Shown here: piece by piece, positions 23,839 through 32,077 of the stretch
Layout: every line of letters starts with the position of its first letter
Numbering within the stretch: the first letter of the stretch is position 1
Assembly (NCBI RefSeq): GCF_003096415.1
Contig: NZ_QEKH01000015.1
Location: 1-64,000, forward strand
Length of the DNA stretch: 64,000 nt
Reading direction: 5' to 3'
DNA from: Victivallis vadensis
GTDB lineage: Bacteria > Verrucomicrobiota > Lentisphaeria > Victivallales > Victivallaceae
Program-made: the position numbers and the translations under genes
The notes under the pieces: model-generated
Told to the model about the DNA's origin: nothing
Seen by the model: the letters and a program-made list of their open reading frames with translations, nothing else
Databases searched by the model: none

Positions 23839-24418
23839 TCCGAGTTATCGCAACTGGAACCGGTGGCTGCTCCGGGGAGTGCTGGTCTATGTGCCGCTCT
23901 CTTTCCTGACTCCGCTGCTGATGTACCAGTTCCGGGACAACAATCGTCTGATCGTGATCGACGGGCGCAATTCATACCATGTCACGAAATACGCCTCACA
24001 GGAACAACTGGTCCGGCTCTATGAATATATGGCAAGGCTGGGGACCGATGCGCTGCTGATGCGGAACCCGGCGGGGCTGGACCGGCCGGAACTCTTCGAT
24101 GAGATGTATGTGGGACAGGCCCGGCAGAAGGCGCTCGATCTGCTCAAGGCCGAGGCGGAGAATTTCGGGAAACAGGAGCTCCACCAGAAAGCGGAGATTC
24201 TCGGAATTCAGGTATTGGAGGCCGACAGCCGCACCTCGTTTTTGAAAATCTCAGGACAGCTGCTCCGCAACTCCGGCAGGAACCTCAACGCTTCCGCAGA
24301 AATTCTGCAGTTCGAGCTGTCGATGAATCTCGTGGTCAACTACGACCTCGGAAAAAATACGGTTTATCCGTTTGTCGTTTCCGATATCAATTTCAATCAG
24401 CAATCAATCAGAAAGTAG
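23831..24418 (+). CDS. VirB8/TraE-like T4SS protein, second copy
   Basis: From the ATG at 23831 (GAGGA upstream, overlapping the previous stop) the protein has 195 residues with the same plan. It has a short N-terminus, one transmembrane helix (LLRGVLVYVPLSFLTPLLMY) and a periplasmic alpha+beta domain (LVVNYDLGKNTVYPFVVSDI). It is of similar size to its neighbour and probably a diverged paralogue, possibly forming a hetero-oligomer with it. It precedes the VirB9-like gene as expected. Confidence 0.6.
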   Translation: MNDPSYRNWNRWLLRGVLVYVPLSFLTPLLMYQFRDNNRLIVIDGRNSYHVTKYASQEQLVRLYEYMARLGTDALLMRNPAGLDRPELFDEMYVGQARQKALDLLKAEAENFGKQELHQKAEILGIQVLEADSRTSFLKISGQLLRNSGRNLNASAEILQFELSMNLVVNYDLGKNTVYPFVVSDINFNQQSIRK

Positions 24419-24427
24419 AGGTAACAC

Positions 24428-25543
24428 ATGATGTTGAGAAGTAACATGTTCCGCCGGTTCGGATTCCTGCTTGCCCTTGGCGGGCCGATGTTCTGTTCCG
24501 CCGGGGAAAGCCCGGAAAGGCAGATCCGGGAGATGAACCAGTTTCAGGAGTATGTGCTGGCGCAGGGGGAAGTCTACAAGATCTATGTCAAAAAGGACGA
24601 CGGCGTGACGACTGTGACGTTTCCGTCCGCCATCTCCAAGATCGCCGGGGTGAACGTCTCCACCGATGGAAGCACCGATTTTCAGATTTCCGCGCAGCCG
24701 GGCGGCTATTACTTCAATCTGGCGGCGCTGAAGGAAGGCGCGGCGGGAACTTTGACCGTCGTATTCAACCGCAAGACCTACATCCTGTATCTGGTGCAGG
24801 ACAACGCCAAAGCGTTCGCCGCCGTCAACTTCACCGGCGGCTCCGGCGGCGGTCCGGAGGCCGTCGGCCGCTCCGGCGGCGTAACACCGGCAAGGCTGCT
24901 CTCGCTGATCGATATGGCCAAGGCATACGATCTGCTTATGCAGCGCTATCCGACCGAGCTGCGGGATACGAAACGCTCGACCGCCAGGGCGGTGTTTCAG
25001 TTTGAAAAATTCCGGCTGGAGCTGCTGGAGGTGATCCGGTTCCACCATGAGGACACCCTCGTTTTCAAGGTCTTGCTGCACAATGATACAGATGAGGAGA
25101 TTCTCTATGACAAGTTCAGCTTTTCGGTTCAGGCGGGGAATCGGACTTATCCGATGAGCGCCGCCGACGCCACCGGCGTGATGCCGCCGCAGAGTGCCAC
25201 CTATGCGTTCTTCACCGTCACCGGCACGCCGGAGGGACGCCGGAACAATCTGGCCCCGGACAACGATTTCAAAGTCGGAGTAACGGCACAGTATATGGAA
25301 ACGGCACCGCTTACGGTGGTGCCGGAACAGCCGGACCGGGCCGAAGCGAAGATGGACCGACATCTCGAAAAGCTCACGGATTCCGTGGAGAAGCTGTTGG
25401 TACAGCAGGCCGTTCCCGCGCCGGCGGCAGAACCTGCTGAAGAGGAGAACGCCGGGAAACTCCCGGAAACACCGGAGAAGATCGAGTGGTGGGACTTTTC
25501 GGAGTTTCCGTCGAATCTGGCTTTTCTTATCAATTGGATGTGA
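24428..25543 (+). CDS. VirB9/TrbG-like T4SS outer-membrane core protein
   Basis: The 371-residue protein has a signal peptide (FGFLLALGGPMFCSA). Its N-terminal beta domain resembles the VirB9/TrbG N-domain that contacts VirB10 (GVTTVTFPSAISKIAGVNV, GTLTVVFNRKTYILYLVQD). A second beta domain follows (HNDTDEEILYDKFSFSVQAGNRTYP). The C-terminus (MDRHLEKLTDSVEKLL and beyond) is helical and charged. GAGG precedes the ATG. Position after VirB8 and before a VirB10-like start supports the call. Confidence 0.65.
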   Translation: MMLRSNMFRRFGFLLALGGPMFCSAGESPERQIREMNQFQEYVLAQGEVYKIYVKKDDGVTTVTFPSAISKIAGVNVSTDGSTDFQISAQPGGYYFNLAALKEGAAGTLTVVFNRKTYILYLVQDNAKAFAAVNFTGGSGGGPEAVGRSGGVTPARLLSLIDMAKAYDLLMQRYPTELRDTKRSTARAVFQFEKFRLELLEVIRFHHEDTLVFKVLLHNDTDEEILYDKFSFSVQAGNRTYPMSAADATGVMPPQSATYAFFTVTGTPEGRRNNLAPDNDFKVGVTAQYMETAPLTVVPEQPDRAEAKMDRHLEKLTDSVEKLLVQQAVPAPAAEPAEEENAGKLPETPEKIEWWDFSEFPSNLAFLINWM

Positions 25544-25561
25544 TAAGGTGAAGGTGACATC

Positions 25562-25753
25562 ATGAATTTGCGGGAATTCTTCAAGAAATTGCGCAGTCCG
25601 CTCGGGACCTCTCTTTTGTTCCTTGCGGCAATCGTCACACTGGCCTTCTCGGCAGTACCGTTCCTGATCCGGGAAGATGCCGGTACACTCCAGGTCGTCC
25701 GTTCGGAAAGCGGCGAGGCGAGCTTCAATATCCCCGGCAAATTAAGCAGGTAG
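25562..25753 (+). pseudogene. 5' fragment of a VirB10/TrbI-like gene
   Basis: Only 63 residues. A basic cytoplasmic start (MNLREFFKKLRSPLG), one transmembrane helix (TSLLFLAAIVTLAFSAVPFLI) and a few polar residues are present, then a stop. VirB10 proteins have this start, but then a long linker and a large periplasmic beta-barrel domain, absent here. A new, complete ribosome-binding site and an unrelated secreted protein begin immediately after the stop. I infer a deletion or insertion breakpoint at about 25740-25755 that removed the rest of the T4SS. Confidence 0.55.
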
Positions 25754-25765
25754 GAGGATATTACG

Positions 25766-27193
25766 ATGAAGAAAAAAATAACTGGAGCGCTCCTTGGTCT
25801 GGCGATGCTGAGCGTCTCTGCCGAATCGCCGGTTTTGACCATGCCGGAAACATTGATCCCGCCGGTAATTGATGGCAAAGTCAATGCGGAAGAATGGCAT
25901 GATGCTTTGGAAATCACAGGGTTACAACTCTCAACCGGCCAAGGTTTGGCCAAAGAGAATACTCGTATATTTTTGAAATATGACAAGGAGCATCTGTATA
26001 TCGCGGCGATTGCTGCAGACAGCAATACAAAGATTCTGAATCGGAGTAAATATGACTATGACGATTGTGTGGAGTTTTTCATAATGACTCCCTTCAATCA
26101 AAATATCTACCACTGGTTATTCTATTCTCGCGGCAAAGCGACTTTCAATTTTGTTGATTCTGAATATGGTGGCATGCTACGCAGTCCGGTCGACATTCAA
26201 TACAGAACAACGGTGAACAGCGACAATTGGATGCTTGAAGCGGCGTTGCCCGCCGCCGCCTACGATCTTTCCGGATTTTTCCGCTCGTCCGGTTGGAAAG
26301 CCAGTTGCCATAGAACATTTAATCATGATATGACCAGCAAAGAAGACGGAAGAGCTCCGGAATTTTCCAGCTTTGCACCAATTCTGGGACAGTTTCAAAA
26401 GCCGCTGGAATTTCCGGAGCTGAAGTTGAAGGAACACAGCGGAACTCCGGTGAAAATGCGGAAGTTCAACATGGATGGCTTTGAATTGACCGCTTCCGCT
26501 TCTGCTGAATTACGCATGACCGTGAATGATAACGAAACGACTACGGTATCGAATCGGAACGGCATATTTTCCGCCTCGATTCCGAAAGGAATCCGCTCGC
26601 TTGAACTTCTGCTTACGGACGGGACCGATGTGCTTTTGAAGAATCGCTGGAATTTTCCGGAAAATTTGGCTTCCAGATACAAAGCTTTGCGTGAAAAACA
26701 AATGCAGGTGAATGGCCTCGGGGTTTCGGCAACCGGAAGTTTCGAGCGAGTGTTTGCCGATTTGCCGTATTATGGCGAAAGTTGTGAAATCAAACTCGAA
26801 GCTGCCCGCAATGAATTTGAAAATTTTCAGCTGGTTTTATTTGCCGGCAAGGAGCATGTAAAAAATATTACACTCAAAGTTTCTGCATTGTGTAATGCGC
26901 GAGGCAATGAAATTTCCGCAGAAGCATTTCGCGTTTATAAAGAAGGAAGTGCGCATGCCCTGCCTGTCGGCTATCCGACGGTACGTGGAGCTGGTGATTA
27001 CCCCGATCCGCTTTATCCGGTACCGGAAAAAATGGAGCTGAATCCCGGCGAGGTCCAGCCGCTCTGGTTTTCTCTGAAAGTACCGTATCGCTCGCGCGGG
27101 AGACGGTGTCCCGACGCGAATCGCCTCCCGTCACAGCAACGGCGGCAACTACCTCTGGGCGGATGGACACGCCGCGTGGAAGTCGCTCGTTGA
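25766..27193 (+). pseudogene. truncated secreted CBM9/DUF4091-like protein
   Basis: From the ATG at 25766 (AGGAGG upstream) there is a signal peptide (ITGALLGLAMLSVSA). A CBM9/DOMON-like domain follows at residues about 25-220 (VIDGKVNAEEWHDALEI, IFLKYDKEHLYIAAIAADSN, DDCVEFFIMTP). Then comes a beta domain leading to the start of a DUF4091-type region (ESCEIKLEAARNEFENFQLVLFAG, LNPGEVQPLWFSLKVP). At about 27088 the family match stops and the frame reads out-of-frame prepilin DNA for 36 more residues. The catalytic domain is missing. Its codon use is A/T-richer than the GH5 gene that follows. Confidence 0.7.
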
Positions 27194-27257
27194 AATGAAC
27201 AACGGCAAAAGCGATGGCAAGAACATCAAGCCGGACTGGTATTTCAAAGCGCATTGA
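27090..27257 (+). pseudogene. 3' fragment of a DUF1559/H-X9-DG type prepilin gene
   Basis: In the frame beginning CGT at 27084, offset from the truncated gene before it, the DNA encodes RHSNGGNYLWADGHAAWKS and ends KPDWYFKAH plus a stop at 27255-27257. This is the C-terminal H-X9-DG signature of the type II/IV pseudopilin-like proteins that are numerous in Lentisphaerota. The remainder of the gene is gone. It shows that sequence from a different locus was joined here. Confidence 0.7.
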
Positions 27258-27278
27258 TCCAAATTGAAAGGTTCACAG

Positions 27279-29075
27279 ATGATACAGAAGAAACTGCTTT
27301 CACTCGGCATGGCGGCATTTGTCTCCGCGACACCGCTTTTCGCCGGAATGGCGTCTCCGGAACGGGAACTTTCCATCTTCCCGGCAAAACCCGGGAGCGA
27401 GCCGGAAATTACCTGTCAGGGAGAACAGAAGGCCGTTGCCTCCATCCGGGACGGCATCCTGACGATCCGGCGCACGGAATTCACACAGCAGCCGGGAATC
27501 CGGTGGAACTTCCAGTTCAAGCCGCAGCTCGACCTCGCGGAGTTCCCGGAAGCCGCGCCACTGAAAATCCGGCTGCGCGGCGGAGAACCCGGTCAGGAAT
27601 ACCAGCTGGAAGCCCATTGGTATCTCACCGATCCGCGCGGTTCGATGGGGCGGATGGTCACTTTCAAGGGCGGCCCGGAGTGGCAGACGCTGGAGTTCCC
27701 GGTGCCGCGCCGCCCGAGCGGCAGCAAGGCCCGGATGCTGGCGTTCCGCCTGAACCGGATCGCCGACTTTGACGTCGCCGAAGTCCGGCTCGGCGAAGCC
27801 CGCAAACTCTCCGTCGAATTTGCGAACGAACCGGAAAAGGCCGCCACGGAACTGCGCCTGCAGGGCCGGGTCTCCGGCGGCGATTCCGAAGTGACGATCA
27901 AGCTCCGCGACGCCTCCGGCAAAAAGACCGCCCGGAAGGTTCCCGTCAAAGATGGCCGGTTCGAGTACGCCTGGAAAAATCCGCCCCTGTCCATTCAGAA
28001 ATACAACTTCGTCACCGTTTCCGGCCCCCAAAGCGGCGAATCGCTGCCGCTCGCAGTTTTCGGTTATCGCCCTGACTACGATTTCGCGTGGCTCAAGGTG
28101 AAAGGTCCGCAGATCGTCACCGCCGACGGCAAGGAGTTCCTGCCCGCCGGAATCGGCTACTGCCGCGACGTGATCATCAGCAATCAGGACGACGCGGTCA
28201 TGGAGTACGCCAAGGCGCGCGGCCTCAACACCATCCGCCTGCCTTTCTACACCCGCTACTTCAACAACAACGTCAACGAACCGATCGACCTCGACGCCCA
28301 TATCCGCGACTTCATCGACCCGGTGGTTCAGGCCGCAAAACGACACGACATGTATGTGATTCTCGACGACCACGGGTATTTCAGCGAGAAGATCGACGAA
28401 GCCAAAGCCCGCAGCAAGCAGGCCGTTTCACTGTGGGACGAAGCCGGAGTGACGGAGTGGACCAACCGCTGGCGCAAGGTCGCCGAACGCTACAAGAATG
28501 AACCGCACGTGCTCGGTTATGAGCTGATGAACGAGCCGCACGACATCCGTCCCGAACTGGCCCGCGAATGGTATATGCGCGCGATCCGCGAAATCCGCAA
28601 GGTCGACACCAGACACATCATCCTCGTCGGTTCCGCTGACTGGTCGCACAGCCGCTCCCTCGAACAGACCTGGGGACCGGTCGCGTCCACCGCCGACGCT
28701 CCCTATAACAACCTCGTTTTCGCATTCCACGACTATCCGCTGGACAATCATCCGTGGATCGTGCAGAAGCACATCGTGAAATTCCGCGACACCCATCAGG
28801 TGCCGGTGATGTGTACCGAGTTCGGCGCAACCCACTGGGACAAGGGCGAAACCGTCTGCCGCGAGTTTCAGGCCGGAATGCTAACGCTCTGCGCCCGCGA
28901 ACGGGTCGGCTGGATGATCTGGGCGCTGGGCAAGCTCACCGACCAGCCCCGCAATCCGTACAACGAAGTCGACAAGGTCGGTTTCGGCCCGCCGCGCTCA
29001 ATGGACTCCTGCGCCTACAGCGACCAGTGGATTCCCGCAGCCCGGATCACAGCGTCCCCGTTCCCGCAGCCGTAA
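27279..29075 (+). CDS. secreted GH5-family glycoside hydrolase
   Basis: From the ATG at 27279 (AAAGG upstream; TTG at 27264 is less likely) the protein has 598 residues. A signal peptide ends near AFVSATPLFA. Residues about 20-260 form beta domains, one resembling a carbohydrate-binding fold. Residues about 265-590 form a cellulase (GH5) TIM barrel with LMNEPHD (acid/base Glu419), HDYP, and VMCTEFGATHW (nucleophile Glu514). It probably cleaves a beta-linked polysaccharide; subfamily and substrate are not determined. Codon use is strongly G/C-biased, unlike the preceding fragment. Confidence 0.85.
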   Translation: MIQKKLLSLGMAAFVSATPLFAGMASPERELSIFPAKPGSEPEITCQGEQKAVASIRDGILTIRRTEFTQQPGIRWNFQFKPQLDLAEFPEAAPLKIRLRGGEPGQEYQLEAHWYLTDPRGSMGRMVTFKGGPEWQTLEFPVPRRPSGSKARMLAFRLNRIADFDVAEVRLGEARKLSVEFANEPEKAATELRLQGRVSGGDSEVTIKLRDASGKKTARKVPVKDGRFEYAWKNPPLSIQKYNFVTVSGPQSGESLPLAVFGYRPDYDFAWLKVKGPQIVTADGKEFLPAGIGYCRDVIISNQDDAVMEYAKARGLNTIRLPFYTRYFNNNVNEPIDLDAHIRDFIDPVVQAAKRHDMYVILDDHGYFSEKIDEAKARSKQAVSLWDEAGVTEWTNRWRKVAERYKNEPHVLGYELMNEPHDIRPELAREWYMRAIREIRKVDTRHIILVGSADWSHSRSLEQTWGPVASTADAPYNNLVFAFHDYPLDNHPWIVQKHIVKFRDTHQVPVMCTEFGATHWDKGETVCREFQAGMLTLCARERVGWMIWALGKLTDQPRNPYNEVDKVGFGPPRSMDSCAYSDQWIPAARITASPFPQP

Positions 29076-29081
29076 CTCTGC

Positions 29082-29409
29082 CCGGAGCTTTGCCTCCGGC
29101 GGCCGGGGGCGCTTCGCCCCCCGGGCCCCCCGACCGGCAAGGTGCCGGCGCCGGGTACGGTTTCGAGCTTTTTGCTACGCAAAAATCTCAAAACCGGGGG
29201 GTACTATCTATCAGTTTATTCGCTCTATGGGCGGTATCTGCCACCGGGTGCTACCCGGTCGTGATCCAACGGCGAAACCGTTGGCCGCCGGAGGTAATTT
29301 GTGCGCTACAGCGCCCAGCTACCGGTGCCTGATTGAAAATCAGGCCGCGTAGCGCACAAGGTCTGCAAACCGCAGGGTTGCAGACCCGCCTGCCTTCAAA
29401 ACGGCAGGC
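29082..29409. repeat. chain of eight adjacent hairpins (noncoding)
   Basis: Eight stem-loops follow one another: 29082-29099, 29101-29127, 29158-29196 (inner TTTTTGC-TAC-GCAAAAA), 29243-29259 (ACCGGGT-GCT-ACCCGGT), 29266-29284 (CCAACGG/CCGTTGG), 29301-29357 (outer GTGCGCTAC/GTAGCGCAC enclosing GCCTGATT-GAA-AATCAGGC), 29360-29386 (GGTCTGCAA/TTGCAGACC) and 29388-29409 (GCCTGCC/GGCAGGC). There is no coding potential. The CGGCAAGGTGCCG...GCCGGGT module near 29134-29155 recurs in the repeats at 56.7 and 63.3 kb. Confidence 0.75.
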
Positions 29410-29448
29410 TTTCCCCTGCGCGAATCGCCTCCGGCGGCCCCAAAAACC

Positions 29449-29634
29449 TCACCCTTCCTCCCTGATCCACCACCACACAACGATCAGCCCCAGAATCACG
29501 ATCAACCCGATCACCACGAAAAGCACACTGGTCGTCAGCCGCCTGCCCGACTCCGTTTTCTCAGATACCCTATCGACAGCATCAATGATTCCGACCAAAA
29601 GATCAAGCAGCAGATTGACCAGACCGTCACTCAT
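29449..29634 (-). CDS. small single-pass membrane protein
   Basis: From the ATG at 29634 (AGGAGG upstream) the protein has 61 residues. An amphipathic N-terminal helix (MSDGLVNLLLDLLVGIIDAVDR) is followed by a charged linker and one strong transmembrane helix (LFVVIGLIVILGLIVVWWWI). The frame is open to 29709, but the ribosome-binding site supports 29634. No family was recognised. It is divergent from the GNAT-GrpB gene. Confidence 0.55.
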   Translation of the reverse strand: MSDGLVNLLLDLLVGIIDAVDRVSEKTESGRRLTTSVLFVVIGLIVILGLIVVWWWIREEG

Positions 29635-29697
29635 CTCTTTCCTCCTGCCCTTTACAGACAAGATAAGCGGAAAAAATTCCATTTCAAGAGAAACGGC

Positions 29698-29726
29698 TTG
29701 ATCCGGCACAATTTTCCGGGTATATT
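29698..29726 (+). promoter_or_regulatory. sigma70-like promoter of the GNAT-GrpB gene
   Basis: TTGATC (29698-29703) and TATATT (29721-29726) are separated by exactly 17 bp. The start codon is at 29755 behind AAAGGAG. Prediction from sequence. Confidence 0.55.
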
Positions 29727-29754
29727 ATTGCGGCCAAAAGGAGAGAGCCTTACC

Positions 29755-30837
29755 ATGATTCAGACGATTCTTGAAACCGAGCGCCTGATGCTGCGCGAAC
29801 TCAACGACAATGATTTCGACGCCCTTCGCGCCATGCTGCAGGATCCGCGCGTGATGTATGCCTGGGAACGCACCTTTTCCGACGATGAAGTCCGCAACTG
29901 GATCGCCCGGATGCGGAAACGTTACCGGGAGGACGGCTTCGCCTACTGGGCCGCCGTCGAGAAAGCCTCCGGCGCGGTGATCGGCCAGATCGGACTGCTC
30001 AAGGAGGAGTTTGAGGGCAATTCCCACGTCGGCGTCGGCTACATCCTGAGCCATGCCGGTTGCGGCCGAGGATATGCGACCGAGGGAGCGCGGGCCTGTC
30101 TGGACCATGCGTTCCGCCGCCTCGGCGTCCGGCGGGTGATCGCCGACATCCGGCCGGAGAACCTCTCTTCGATCCGCGTGGCGCAGCGGCTCGGCATGGA
30201 CCCGGCCCAGCTTGTGGTCAAGCAGGTTTACGGCAAGGCGATGCCGCACCGGATCTATCTCAAACGCACCCCGCTGATCACGGTCGAACCATACAATCCC
30301 AAGTGGCCGGAACGGTTCAACCGACTCAAGGAGCTGCTTGCGCCGGTGCTGAACGACTTCGATTGCCGCCTGGAGCATGTCGGCAGCACGTCCGTCCCCG
30401 GACTTGCCGCCAAGCCGGTGATCGACGCCGATCTGATCCTGAATGCGCCGGAGCGGCTCGGCGAATTGAAAGCCCGGCTCGAACCGCTCGGCTTCGGCAG
30501 CCGCGGCGACCTCGGCCTGCCGGGGCGCGAGATGTTCACCGAATCGCTGCGGCTCGATTTCCCGCACAACTTCTACGTCTGCCTGCCCGGCGCCGCTCCG
30601 TTGCGCAACCATCTGGAACTGCGCGACTACCTGCGCAGCCATCCCGAAGCGGCCCGGCGTTACGGAGAACTCAAGCGGGAGCTGGCCGCCCGTTTTCCCG
30701 ACGATGTCGATGCCTACTGCGCCTCCAAAAGCGACCTGATCGCCGGATTCCTCGGCGACATCGGCTTCGACCGGGCGGAGGTGGAACAGATCCGGGCGGC
30801 GAATCTCGCATTCGCCCCCGCCGTCACGCCGGAATGA
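29755..30837 (+). CDS. fusion of a GNAT (RimJ-type) acetyltransferase and a GrpB/UPF0157 domain
   Basis: The 360-residue cytoplasmic protein starts at the ATG at 29755. Residues 1-170 form a GNAT domain: TILETERLMLRELNDNDF, VGVGYILSHAGCGRGYATEGA with the acetyl-CoA loop, and RPENLSSIRVAQRLGM. Residues about 175-350 form a GrpB (UPF0157) domain of the nucleotidyltransferase fold: VEPYNPKWPERFNRLKELL, EHVGSTSVPGLAAKPVIDADLI. Neither substrate is known. The two domains are usually separate proteins, though such fusions occur. The last 14 bp overlap the convergent terminase gene. Confidence 0.85.
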   Translation: MIQTILETERLMLRELNDNDFDALRAMLQDPRVMYAWERTFSDDEVRNWIARMRKRYREDGFAYWAAVEKASGAVIGQIGLLKEEFEGNSHVGVGYILSHAGCGRGYATEGARACLDHAFRRLGVRRVIADIRPENLSSIRVAQRLGMDPAQLVVKQVYGKAMPHRIYLKRTPLITVEPYNPKWPERFNRLKELLAPVLNDFDCRLEHVGSTSVPGLAAKPVIDADLILNAPERLGELKARLEPLGFGSRGDLGLPGREMFTESLRLDFPHNFYVCLPGAAPLRNHLELRDYLRSHPEAARRYGELKRELAARFPDDVDAYCASKSDLIAGFLGDIGFDRAEVEQIRAANLAFAPAVTPE

Positions 30838-32077
30838 AGCGCGGCGAAGCCGGTTCCATCAGCACGGTCATCGCCCAGACCAGCGCGTCAAGCCGGTCCG
30901 GGCTGCCGGTTCCGGTCTGCGGCGTAAAGGAGGTCATCTGCTCCTCCAGCTCCCGGAAACAGCCGACATGGTGCACCTTTCCCTGTTCGTATAAGGCGGC
31001 GACCGGTTCGGCGCGGGCGATCTTGCCGCGCATCGCCCGCACCTGACGGAACGGCAGATCCAGCTCCTGGCTGCGCAGCACGGTTTCGACCAGATCGCCG
31101 CCGTTGTTGACCTCCGCCACCACCCGGTCGGCCCGGAAGCGGCGATACTCGTCGCGCACCCGCGCCGCCCATCCGGCGGGACGCTCCCGGCAGCTGGCGT
31201 CGGCGAGCACATAGTAGTGGCCGTCCGCCCCGCGTCCGGCGGTCACGATGCCGGTTTCGTCGGAATCCTTCCCCGAAGTCACCGCCGGGTCCACGCCGAT
31301 CACAATGCGCTCCAGCGACGGTGCGGCTTCGACCCGGCTGCGTTCGATCATCGCCGTCGACCAGAGCGCGCCGGAAAGATCGTCCAGCCACGCCCCCTCC
31401 TGAAACCGGAGCCGCTGGCGCTCGGTCAGTCCGGCCAGCGTCTCTTCGAGGTAGCCCTCCGGGAGATTCTCCCGGTTTTCCGCCGGGTTCAGCAGCATCG
31501 AGGCGTAGTTGTCCGGAAAGGACAGCGGCAACCCGGAAACCGGATCGCGCCGTTCGATGAAGAGCCGGTAGCTCCAGTGCGATTTACCGGCGGGGTTGCA
31601 GTCGAACCACGCCCGGTTCTTCAGCGCCGTCCGCTGGGCCAGCCGGGTCAGCGCGGTGCTGACCGCCTCGAATCCGAGTTCGGAGCACTCGTTGAAATAG
31701 ATCGTCGCGAACTCCTTGCCGAGAATCTTGTCCGCCCGTTCCTCGGTATCCAGCCCGCCGAACCAGAGTTCGGAGCCGTTCGGCAGCCGGATCAGCTGGT
31801 CAACCTTCGACTCCGACAGCCCCAGCCCCGGGAACGCCAGCTTCACCACCTTCGGCAGCGTGTCGAACCGGATGCTCTGCCGGACCGTGTTGGCGTGAAG
31901 CCGCAGGATCGCGTGGCGGCTGCCCGCCGCCCGCAGCGCCCGCACCAGAATCGCGTAAACCAGAATGAATGTTTTGCCGGAACGTGAACCTCCGTAGAGC
32001 ATCACGAACCGGCTCGGCCCCGACAGCAGCCGGATTGCCCGCTGCTGGGCCGCGGTCTTCACGAAGGCCCGTTTCAT
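30824..32077 (-). CDS. phage-type terminase large subunit
   Basis: From the ATG at 32077 (1-nt overlap, TGATG, with the upstream gene) the protein has 417 residues. The ATPase half has Walker A GGSRSGKT (29-36) and Walker B ATIYFNECSEL. The nuclease half begins IVIGVDPAVTSGKDSDETGI with the metal-binding Asp, and has VAEVNNGGD further on. Terminases pump DNA into phage capsids. No portal, capsid or small-terminase gene is in the window; only the companion gene at 32077-33588 is linked. Base composition matches the chromosome, suggesting an old resident. Confidence 0.8.
   Translation of the reverse strand: MKRAFVKTAAQQRAIRLLSGPSRFVMLYGGSRSGKTFILVYAILVRALRAAGSRHAILRLHANTVRQSIRFDTLPKVVKLAFPGLGLSESKVDQLIRLPNGSELWFGGLDTEERADKILGKEFATIYFNECSELGFEAVSTALTRLAQRTALKNRAWFDCNPAGKSHWSYRLFIERRDPVSGLPLSFPDNYASMLLNPAENRENLPEGYLEETLAGLTERQRLRFQEGAWLDDLSGALWSTAMIERSRVEAAPSLERIVIGVDPAVTSGKDSDETGIVTAGRGADGHYYVLADASCRERPAGWAARVRDEYRRFRADRVVAEVNNGGDLVETVLRSQELDLPFRQVRAMRGKIARAEPVAALYEQGKVHHVGCFRELEEQMTSFTPQTGTGSPDRLDALVWAMTVLMEPASPRFIPA

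Noticed and set aside
14107-25753. Complete, self-transmissible conjugative element
   Set aside because: No relaxase, coupling protein, VirB11 or integrase was found, and VirB10 is cut off.
29301-29357. A tRNA-Phe-like anticodon arm: CCTGA-TTGAAAA-TCAGG with GAA in the loop
   Set aside because: The outer stem encloses only this one arm. There is no D-arm/T-arm arrangement, no TTCRA loop and no 7-bp acceptor with a discriminator base, so it is a hairpin of the repeat region, not a tRNA.
29082-29409. Integron attC sites as an explanation of the hairpin chain
   Set aside because: No conserved core sites (GTTRRRY), no cassette genes between hairpins and no integrase.
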